Under the pieces are notes generated by a model, which was not told the origin of the DNA, did no database searches, and was given only the letters and a program-made list of their open reading frames with translations. Of a stretch of 10,986 nucleotides of DNA, positions 4,951 to 10,986 are shown piece after piece (position 1 is the stretch's first letter; every line of letters begins with the position of its first letter). Location of the stretch: NCBI GenBank assembly GCA_002451855.1, contig DKDS01000078.1, forward strand, positions 3,383 to 14,368, given 5' to 3'. The translations under genes were made by a program, and so were the position numbers. Source of the DNA: Ruminococcaceae bacterium UBA6842 (GTDB lineage Bacteria; Bacillota; Clostridia; Oscillospirales; Acutalibacteraceae).

Positions 4951-6342
4951 ATGGCAAAAATGTGGGCAGGGCGCTTTAAAAAGGCGCTTGACAAGCAGGC
5001 GGACGATTTTAATTCTTCGTTTCACTTTGACAACCGTATGTATAAGCAGGATATTACAGGCTCTGTTATGCACGCAAAAATGCTCGGTGACAAAAAGATA
5101 ATAACCGAGGATGAAAAAACCGAAATCATAAACGGGCTTTCGGGCATTTTAAGCGATATAGAAAGCGGAACGCTTCCGCTTTCGGGCGACGCCGAGGATA
5201 TACATATGTTTATCGAGGAGGAGCTTACAAAAAGAATAGGCAATTCGGGCAAAAGACTTCACACCGCAAGAAGCCGTAACGACCAGGTGGCGCTTGATAT
5301 AAGAATGTATATGGCAGAGGAATGTGAAGAAATCGGAAAGCTTATCTTAAAGCTTATTTCGGTTATAACCGAAAAAGCAAAGCAGAATACCGATGTTATA
5401 ATGCCGGGCTACACTCACTTACAGCGCGCACAACCAATAACCTTTGCGCACCACATATTAACCTATGCGTTTATGCTGAAACGGGATTTTGAAAGAATTG
5501 CCGACGCCCAAAAAAGGATGCTCTCCCAGTGCCCGATAGGCTCCTGCGCTCTTGCAGGCACCACATACGATACCGACCGTTATTTTGAAGCGGAACACTT
5601 AGGCTTTACGGGCATATCGCTTAACAGCATTGACGGCGTTTCGGACAGGGATTTCGGTCTTGAGCTTTTAAGCGCTTTTTCCATTCTTATGATGCACCTT
5701 TCCCGTTTTTCCGAGGAAATAATACTCTGGTCCTCTTGGGAATTTAAGTTTGTAGAGCTTGACGACAGCTATACCACGGGTTCGAGCATTATGCCGCAAA
5801 AGAAAAACCCCGATATGGCGGAATTAGTGCGCGGCAAAACAGGCAGAGTGTACGGCGACCTGATGGGACTGCTTACAACCCTTAAGGGCTTACCGCTTGC
5901 ATACAACAAGGATATGCAGGAGGACAAGGAGGCGCTTTTTGACGCGGTGGACACCGTTAAAATGTGTCTTGAGGTGTTTGCGCCTATGGTAGAAACAATG
6001 AAAACTCTGCCCGAAAATATGTATAAGGCGGCGGGCAAGGGCTTTATAAACGCCACGGATCTCGCCGATTACCTTGTTAAAAAGGGCGTGCCGTTCAGAA
6101 CCGCATATAAAGAGGTGGGCGAAATCGTTGTCTACTGCGTTGAGAACGGTCTTGTGCTCGACAATGTTCCGATAGAGAAATATAAGGAGCTTGACAGCCT
6201 GTTTGATAATGACCTTTATAATGAAATATCGCTTGAGACCTGCGTTTCAAAACGTATTTCGGCAGGCGGAACAGGTGAAAATTCAGTACTGGAGCAAATT
6301 AAATACATAACGGAGTTTTTAAATGAAAAAGGTATTTATTGA
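4951..6342 (+). CDS. argH: Argininosuccinate lyase
   Basis: Splits argininosuccinate into arginine and fumarate, the last step of the pathway; a cytoplasmic homotetramer of the fumarase/aspartase superfamily. It has 463 residues from ATG 4951, the usual size. AGGAG (4938-4942) is 8 bases upstream; an in-frame GTG at 4942 overlaps that site and is rejected. Signatures in order: MWAGRF near the start, HTARSRNDQVALD, PGYTHLQRAQPITFAHH (with the catalytic-region His), and the superfamily signature GSSIMPQKKNP at 277-287, containing the catalytic serine loop. It follows argG after 66 bases and overlaps argC by 20 bases, so argC translation is probably coupled. Confidence 0.97.
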   Translation: MAKMWAGRFKKALDKQADDFNSSFHFDNRMYKQDITGSVMHAKMLGDKKIITEDEKTEIINGLSGILSDIESGTLPLSGDAEDIHMFIEEELTKRIGNSGKRLHTARSRNDQVALDIRMYMAEECEEIGKLILKLISVITEKAKQNTDVIMPGYTHLQRAQPITFAHHILTYAFMLKRDFERIADAQKRMLSQCPIGSCALAGTTYDTDRYFEAEHLGFTGISLNSIDGVSDRDFGLELLSAFSILMMHLSRFSEEIILWSSWEFKFVELDDSYTTGSSIMPQKKNPDMAELVRGKTGRVYGDLMGLLTTLKGLPLAYNKDMQEDKEALFDAVDTVKMCLEVFAPMVETMKTLPENMYKAAGKGFINATDLADYLVKKGVPFRTAYKEVGEIVVYCVENGLVLDNVPIEKYKELDSLFDNDLYNEISLETCVSKRISAGGTGENSVLEQIKYITEFLNEKGIY

Positions 6343-7249
6343 CGGCAGCGCCGGAACAACGGGACTGCGGATATATGAAAGACTGGAAAACCGAAAGGAT
6401 ATAGAGCTTTTAAAACTGAGTGAAGAAAACCGCAAGGACAAAGCCGCCCGAAAGGACGCAATAAACAGCGCGGATATTGCCTTTTTGTGCCTGCCCGATG
6501 ACGCGGCAAGGGAATCCGTTTCGCTTTGCGAAAATGAGGATACCGTTATAATAGATACCTCAACCGCGCACAGAACCGCTAAGGGCTGGGTATACGGTTT
6601 CCCCGAATTATCACCGGAGCGTAAAGCCGAAATTGCCGCCTCAAAGCGAATAGCCGTTCCGGGTTGCCACGCAAGCGGATTTATTTCTCTTATTTATCCG
6701 CTCACAGAAAGCGGCGTGCTCAAAAAAAGCGCCCTGCTTTCCTGCTTTTCGGTGACAGGCTACAGCGGCGGCGGTAAAAAAATGATTGCGGAATACGAGA
6801 GCGAAAACCGTGATATTCTTCTTTCCTCGCCCCGTCAGTACGGCATTGGGCAAACACATAAGCACCTGCCGGAAATGACCGCCGTTACAGGGCTTGAAAA
6901 TTCTCCCGTGTTCTCCCCCGTCGTCGCCGATTTTTACAGCGGTATGACCGTTACCGTGCCGATTTTTGCAAGTATGATAGGCGGCAGTGCCGAAGATGTT
7001 AAGAAAATTTACAAGCAAAAATACACGGGTCCGATAGTAAGCTATGCCGAAAACGCCGATGAAAACGGCTTTATTGCGTCAAATAAGCTGTCGGGCAAGG
7101 ACAGTATGGAAATATCCGTTGCCGGAAACGGTGAGCGTATACTTTTAATTTCAAGGTATGATAATTTGGGCAAGGGCGCTTCGGGCGCGGCAATAGAATG
7201 TATGAATATTGTTTTGGGACTTCCTGAGACTACGGGACTTAATGTGTAA
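6323..7249 (+). CDS. argC: N-acetyl-gamma-glutamyl-phosphate reductase, type 2
   Basis: NADPH-dependent reduction of N-acetylglutamyl phosphate to the semialdehyde, third step of the acetyl cycle. At 308 residues it fits the short type 2 subfamily rather than the type 1 form of about 345 residues common in Bacillus. The N-terminal nucleotide-binding motif is IDGSAGTTG (6-14), followed by DIAFLCLPDDAARE (51-64) and DTSTAHR (78-84). The catalytic Cys is C115 in VPGCHASGF, where many relatives have NPGCYPTG. SGGGKKMIAEYE and HKHLPEM (179-185, likely catalytic His) follow, and DNLGKGASGAA lies near the end. CGGAG (6311-6315) inside argH is 7 bases before ATG. The start lies within argH; argJ follows after 11 bases. 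Confidence 0.95.
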   Translation: MKKVFIDGSAGTTGLRIYERLENRKDIELLKLSEENRKDKAARKDAINSADIAFLCLPDDAARESVSLCENEDTVIIDTSTAHRTAKGWVYGFPELSPERKAEIAASKRIAVPGCHASGFISLIYPLTESGVLKKSALLSCFSVTGYSGGGKKMIAEYESENRDILLSSPRQYGIGQTHKHLPEMTAVTGLENSPVFSPVVADFYSGMTVTVPIFASMIGGSAEDVKKIYKQKYTGPIVSYAENADENGFIASNKLSGKDSMEISVAGNGERILLISRYDNLGKGASGAAIECMNIVLGLPETTGLNV

Positions 7250-7260
7250 GAGGTAATATT

Positions 7261-8475
7261 ATGGAATTTATAAAGGGCGGCGTCTGCGCCGCAAAGGGCT
7301 TTACCGCAGGCGGTATACATTGCGGAATAAGAAAAAACCGCACAAAGCGCGATTTGTCGCTTATTGTAAGTGAGAAAAGAGCCGCTGCGGCGGCTGTATA
7401 TACAACAAATCTTGTAAAGGGCGCACCGCTTACCGTTACAAAGTCGCATTTAAGTGACGGTTACGCAAAGGCGGTTATATGCAACAGCGGCAACGCAAAC
7501 ACCTGCAACGCAAACGGCATAGAAATAGCCGAGCAGACCTGCGAGCTGCTCGGAAAAGAGCTTAATATACCCCCTGACGATATAGTTGTAGCCTCAACCG
7601 GCGTTATCGGTCAGCCGCTTGATATTACACCGATTAAAAACGGAATACCTGACCTTGTAAAATCGTTATCAGCGGACGGCAGTGAGAACGCCGCCGAAGG
7701 TATTATGACCACCGACACTAAGGTCAAGGAAATAGCCGTAAGCTTTGAAATAGGCGGCAAGACCTGCAAGATAGGCGGAATTGCAAAGGGCTCGGGTATG
7801 ATACACCCTAATATGGCAACAATGCTTGTGTTTATCACAACCGACTGCGCCATAAGCCCCGAAATGCTTAAAAAAGCGCTTTCAACCGATATTGAAAGCA
7901 CCTTTAATATGATAAGCATTGACGGCGACACCTCGACAAACGATATGGTAACGGTGCTTGCAAACGGTATGGCGGAGAACGCCGAAATTACCGCCGAGGG
8001 CGAGGATTTTGACAGCTTTATGAAAGCGCTTAATACCGTAAACATTTATCTTTGCCGCCGAATTGCGGGAGACGGCGAGGGCGCCACAAAGCTTATTGAG
8101 TGTACCGTTAAGGGTGCCGACACCCTTAAAACCGCAAAAACGGTTGCTAAATCGGTTATATGTTCTTCCCTTACAAAAGCGGCTATGTTCGGCTCGGACG
8201 CTAACTGGGGCCGTGTGCTTTGCGCCATAGGCTATTCGGGCGCCGAGGTTGATGTAAACAAAATAGATGTTGCGTTTAAATCGGCAAAGGGCGAAATTGC
8301 GGTCTGCAAAAACGGAGCCGGAATACCGTTCAGCGAGGAAAAGGCAAAGGAAATTTTGCTCCAAAATGAAATTGAAATCGCGGTTTCCTTAAACTCGGGC
8401 GATTATTCCTCTGCCGCGTGGGGCTGCGACCTTACATACGATTATGTTAAAATAAACGGAGACTACCGTACCTGA
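7261..8475 (+). CDS. argJ: Glutamate N-acetyltransferase (ornithine acetyltransferase)
   Basis: Transfers acetyl from N-acetylornithine to glutamate, releasing ornithine and recycling the acetyl group; some family members also use acetyl-CoA to start the cycle. It has 404 residues, a normal length. The enzyme self-cleaves into two chains: the site is KGSGMIHPNMATML with Ala186-Thr187, Thr187 becoming the N-terminal nucleophile. The oxyanion-hole motif STGVIG (112-117, Thr113-Gly114) is present. No argA or argE is seen in the window, consistent with the recycling route; whether this ArgJ is mono- or bifunctional cannot be told from sequence here. AGAGG sits 7 bases before ATG, in the 11-base gap after argC. 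Confidence 0.96.
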   Translation: MEFIKGGVCAAKGFTAGGIHCGIRKNRTKRDLSLIVSEKRAAAAAVYTTNLVKGAPLTVTKSHLSDGYAKAVICNSGNANTCNANGIEIAEQTCELLGKELNIPPDDIVVASTGVIGQPLDITPIKNGIPDLVKSLSADGSENAAEGIMTTDTKVKEIAVSFEIGGKTCKIGGIAKGSGMIHPNMATMLVFITTDCAISPEMLKKALSTDIESTFNMISIDGDTSTNDMVTVLANGMAENAEITAEGEDFDSFMKALNTVNIYLCRRIAGDGEGATKLIECTVKGADTLKTAKTVAKSVICSSLTKAAMFGSDANWGRVLCAIGYSGAEVDVNKIDVAFKSAKGEIAVCKNGAGIPFSEEKAKEILLQNEIEIAVSLNSGDYSSAAWGCDLTYDYVKINGDYRT

Positions 8476-8485
8476 GGTGAAAAAT

Positions 8486-9364
8486 ATGTCAGTCAACTTA
8501 ACAAATGCCCAGCGTGCTGAGGTTCTGACGCAGGCGCTTCCTTATATTCAAAAATACTACGGAAAGACCGTGGTTATAAAGTACGGCGGCAACGCTATGG
8601 TAAACGAGGAATTAAAGCAGCAGGTTATGGAGGATATAGTGCTTTTATCGCTTATAGGTGTAAAGGTGGTATTGGTACACGGCGGCGGACCCGAAATTAC
8701 CGAAACCCTTAAAAAAATAGGCAAGGAATCGGTTTTTGTGGACGGACTGAGAGTTACCGACAAAGAGACCGCCGAGGTTGTGCAAATGGTGCTTGCCGGA
8801 AAGATAAACAAAAGCCTTGTAAATCTGCTTGAGGTAAACGGCGGCAAGGCTATGGGAATTTCAGGTATGGACGGACATTTGATAGAAGCCGAGGTAAAGA
8901 ACGAACGGCTCGGCTTTGTAGGAAGTATCACAAAGGTCAATGTTGAGCCTATATTTGACCTTTTAAGCCACGATTACATACCCGTTGTTTCAACCGTGGG
9001 CTGTGATATGAAAGGTAACATCTACAACATAAACGCCGATACCGCCGCCGCCTGCATAGCGGGCGCTATGAATGCCGAAAGACTTATCACAATGACCGAT
9101 ATTGCGGGCATTTTAAAGGATAAGGACGACCCCTCCTCGCTTATTCCCTGTATTGATATTGAAGAGGCGGAGGAGCTTGAAAAAAGCGGCATAATTTCGG
9201 GCGGAATGATACCCAAAGTAGAATGTTGTATAGACGCCATACACAAGGGCGTTAAAAAGGTTATTATTATGGACGGACGGGTTCCCCACGCATTGCTTAT
9301 AGAAACACTTACGGACGAGGGTGCGGGAACAATGGTAAGCGGAGATAAAAATGAGCATCGTTAA
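8486..9364 (+). CDS. argB: Acetylglutamate kinase, probably arginine-sensitive
   Basis: Phosphorylates N-acetylglutamate, the usual control step of the acetyl cycle; amino acid kinase family. From ATG 8486 it has 292 residues. GAGG at 8474-8477 overlaps the argJ stop and is 8 bases upstream, whereas the in-frame GTG 8477 lies inside the ribosome site. Motifs: KYGGNAM (32-38, phosphate-binding Lys32), HGGGPEI (65-71), and GISGMDG near the middle. An N-terminal helix before the kinase core (about 7-25, AQRAEVLTQALPYIQKYY) and the C-terminal HALLIETLTDEGAGTM resemble arginine-inhibited hexameric kinases such as those of Thermotoga and Pseudomonas, and are unlike the shorter E. coli enzyme. Feedback inhibition is inferred. 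It overlaps argD by 14 bases. Confidence 0.96.
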   Translation: MSVNLTNAQRAEVLTQALPYIQKYYGKTVVIKYGGNAMVNEELKQQVMEDIVLLSLIGVKVVLVHGGGPEITETLKKIGKESVFVDGLRVTDKETAEVVQMVLAGKINKSLVNLLEVNGGKAMGISGMDGHLIEAEVKNERLGFVGSITKVNVEPIFDLLSHDYIPVVSTVGCDMKGNIYNINADTAAACIAGAMNAERLITMTDIAGILKDKDDPSSLIPCIDIEEAEELEKSGIISGGMIPKVECCIDAIHKGVKKVIIMDGRVPHALLIETLTDEGAGTMVSGDKNEHR

Positions 9365-10517
9365 AGAAAAAGACAGTAAATATATCGCAAATACATACGC
9401 GCGTTTCCCCGTTGTAATAACAGGCGGCAAGGGTTCTCTGCTGTTTGACGAAAACGGCAAAGAATACATCGACCTTGCGACAGGTATTGCGGTCAACACC
9501 TTCGGCGCGGCGGACAGCGAGTGGGTAAATGCCGTAACAGAGCAGTTAAACAAAATTCAGCATACCTCGAACCTTTATTACACAGCGCCGCAAACAGAGC
9601 TTGCAAATGCTTTGTGCGAAAAAACGGGGTTTAAAAAGGTATTTTTCTCAAATTCGGGGGCGGAAGCCAACGAATGTGCGATAAAGGCGGCACGCAAATA
9701 CGCCGCGGAAAAAAAGGGCAAGGATTATTACGAAATAATAACCCTTAAAAACAGCTTTCACGGCAGGACGGTAACAACCCTTGCCGCAACGGGGCAGGAT
9801 GTATTCCACAAGGACTTTTTGCCGCTTACCGAGGGCTTTTGCTATACAGAAGCGAACAACACAGCAGAGCTTGAACGCACGGTTAAAGCACACAAAACCG
9901 CCGCAATTATGCTTGAGTGCGTTCAGGGCGAGGGCGGCGTTATGCCGCTTGACGCCGAATTTGTAAAAAAAGCCGCCGATATAGCAAAAAAAGAGGATAT
10001 TCTTTTAATTGTCGATGAGGTTCAAACCGGCAACGGCAGGACGGGAAAGCTTTATTCTTATATGAATTACAGCATTTCGCCCGATATTGTAACAACCGCA
10101 AAGGGATTGGGGGGCGGACTGCCGATAGGCGCTACATTGCTTGGCGAAAAGGTAAAGGATGTTTTCTCGCCCGGTTCCCACGGCTCTACCTTTGGGGGAA
10201 ACCCCGCGGTGTGCGCGGGGGCGCTTAACATTATAAACAGAATTGACGAAAAGCTGTTGGCGGAAGTCAGCCGCAAATCAAAATATATTTTTGACAAATT
10301 AAACGGCGCCGACGGCGTTAAATCCGTTTCGGGGTTAGGTCTTATGATAGGCATAGAGACCGAAAAGGACGCCAATCAAATAATAAACGAATGTATCGAA
10401 AACGGAGTTCTTGTAATAAAAGCAAAGAACAAAATACGGCTGTTGCCCGCGCTTAACATACCCGACAGCCTGCTTGAAAAAGCAATAGAAATATTAAAGA
10501 AAGCCTGCGAGGTGTAA
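9351..10517 (+). CDS. argD: Acetylornithine aminotransferase
   Basis: PLP-dependent class III aminotransferase that converts N-acetylglutamate semialdehyde to N-acetylornithine with glutamate as donor. It has 388 residues, typical. Motifs: NSGAEANE (101-108, cofactor phosphate contact), SFHGRT (135-140), VDEVQTGNGRTG (221-232, Asp222 binding the pyridine nitrogen), and the Schiff-base lysine Lys251 in TTAKGLGGGLPIG. GSHGSTFGGNP follows. The start overlaps argB by 14 bases with GGAG 6 bases upstream, so translation is probably coupled. Class III relatives (GABA or ornithine aminotransferases) are alternatives, but the operon settles the role. Confidence 0.96.
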   Translation: MSIVKEKDSKYIANTYARFPVVITGGKGSLLFDENGKEYIDLATGIAVNTFGAADSEWVNAVTEQLNKIQHTSNLYYTAPQTELANALCEKTGFKKVFFSNSGAEANECAIKAARKYAAEKKGKDYYEIITLKNSFHGRTVTTLAATGQDVFHKDFLPLTEGFCYTEANNTAELERTVKAHKTAAIMLECVQGEGGVMPLDAEFVKKAADIAKKEDILLIVDEVQTGNGRTGKLYSYMNYSISPDIVTTAKGLGGGLPIGATLLGEKVKDVFSPGSHGSTFGGNPAVCAGALNIINRIDEKLLAEVSRKSKYIFDKLNGADGVKSVSGLGLMIGIETEKDANQIINECIENGVLVIKAKNKIRLLPALNIPDSLLEKAIEILKKACEV

Positions 10518-10519
10518 AA

Positions 10520-10986
10520 ATGGATTTAAAGGGAAAAAGCTTTTTAAAGCTGCTCGATTTTTCGGCGGAGGAAATAGCCTGTCTTATTGATTTTGCGGCG
10601 GAGCTTAAATACAAAAAGAAAGCCGGTATACCGCATACTCTTTGCAAGGGTAAAAACATTGCGCTTATATTTGAAAAAACAAGTACAAGAACCCGTTGCA
10701 GCTTTGAGGTTGCGGCACACGACCTCGGAATGGGGGTCACATACCTTGACCCGACAGGCTCGCAGATAGGAAAAAAGGAAAGCATTGCCGATACCGCAAG
10801 GGTTTTAGGCAGAATGTTTGACGGCATTGAGTACCGCGGCTACGGGCAGGAGATTGTGGAGGAGCTGGCAAAATACGCCGGTGTACCCGTTTGGAACGGA
10901 CTTACAAATGAATTCCACCCCACGCAGATATTAGCCGATTTCCTTACAATAAAAGAGCATTTAGGAAAGCTTAAAGGCGTAAACTT
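10520..10986 (+). CDS. argF: Ornithine carbamoyltransferase, partial (C-terminus beyond window)
   Basis: Makes citrulline from ornithine and carbamoyl phosphate, linking the acetyl cycle to ArgG. The first 155 codons and two bases are present, about half of a protein of roughly 330 residues. The frame starts MDLKGKSFLKLLDFSAEEI. The carbamoyl-phosphate loop EKTSTRTRCSFEVAA, then GSQIGKKESIADTARVLGRM, YRGYGQEIVEELAKYAGVPV and NEFHPTQILADFLT identify it clearly as OTCase and not aspartate carbamoyltransferase. The long conserved central stretch resembles E. coli ArgI and the ArcB/ArgF long type. GAGGTG at 10509-10514 lies at the end of argD, and only two bases separate the argD stop from ATG. 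The anabolic role is inferred from the operon. Confidence 0.95.
   Translation, partial: MDLKGKSFLKLLDFSAEEIACLIDFAAELKYKKKAGIPHTLCKGKNIALIFEKTSTRTRCSFEVAAHDLGMGVTYLDPTGSQIGKKESIADTARVLGRMFDGIEYRGYGQEIVEELAKYAGVPVWNGLTNEFHPTQILADFLTIKEHLGKLKGVN

Overview
The window looks like a chromosomal segment of a Firmicute of class Clostridia, perhaps a gut-type Oscillospirales or Lachnospirales relative. This is inferred from strong GGAGG-type Shine-Dalgarno sites, consensus sigma-A promoters, mid-range GC with frequent ATA codons, a lipoprotein-type binding protein, and the gene order. It holds two divergently transcribed metabolic operons separated by a regulatory region of about 700 bases.

Left part (1-2944, minus strand): the start of a branched-chain amino acid (BCAA) ABC importer operon, read right to left as livJ (lipoprotein binding protein), livH (permease) and livM (permease, cut by the window edge). 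The ATPase genes livG and livF would be expected beyond the edge. A hairpin separates livJ from livH.

Centre (2945-3654): the most interesting region. On the minus strand a near-consensus promoter (3341-3369) drives a 72-codon reading frame with a strong ribosome site. Codons 39-60 of this frame contain 14 Leu/Ile/Val codons out of 22. Downstream lies an intrinsic terminator (3021-3053), and only then livJ. Three short complementary segments (3182-3190, 3106-3116, 3037-3047) can pair in mutually exclusive ways, and one pairing breaks the terminator. This has the layout of ribosome-mediated transcription attenuation, with BCAA codons controlling a BCAA importer. A possible CodY-like site lies upstream of the promoter. 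On the plus strand an extended -10 promoter (3583-3611) overlaps a 9/10 ARG-box core, and a second weaker promoter lies upstream.

Right part (3655-10986, plus strand): an arginine biosynthesis operon argG-argH-argC-argJ-argB-argD-argF, with argF cut by the right edge. Gene junctions run from a 20-base overlap to a 66-base gap. Together the products take glutamate through the acetylated cycle (ArgJ, ArgB, ArgC, ArgD, ArgJ) to ornithine, then to citrulline (ArgF), argininosuccinate (ArgG) and arginine (ArgH). ArgJ recycles the acetyl group, ArgB carries sequence features of arginine-inhibited kinases, and ArgC is the short type 2 form. No mobile element, CRISPR array, tRNA or rRNA was seen.
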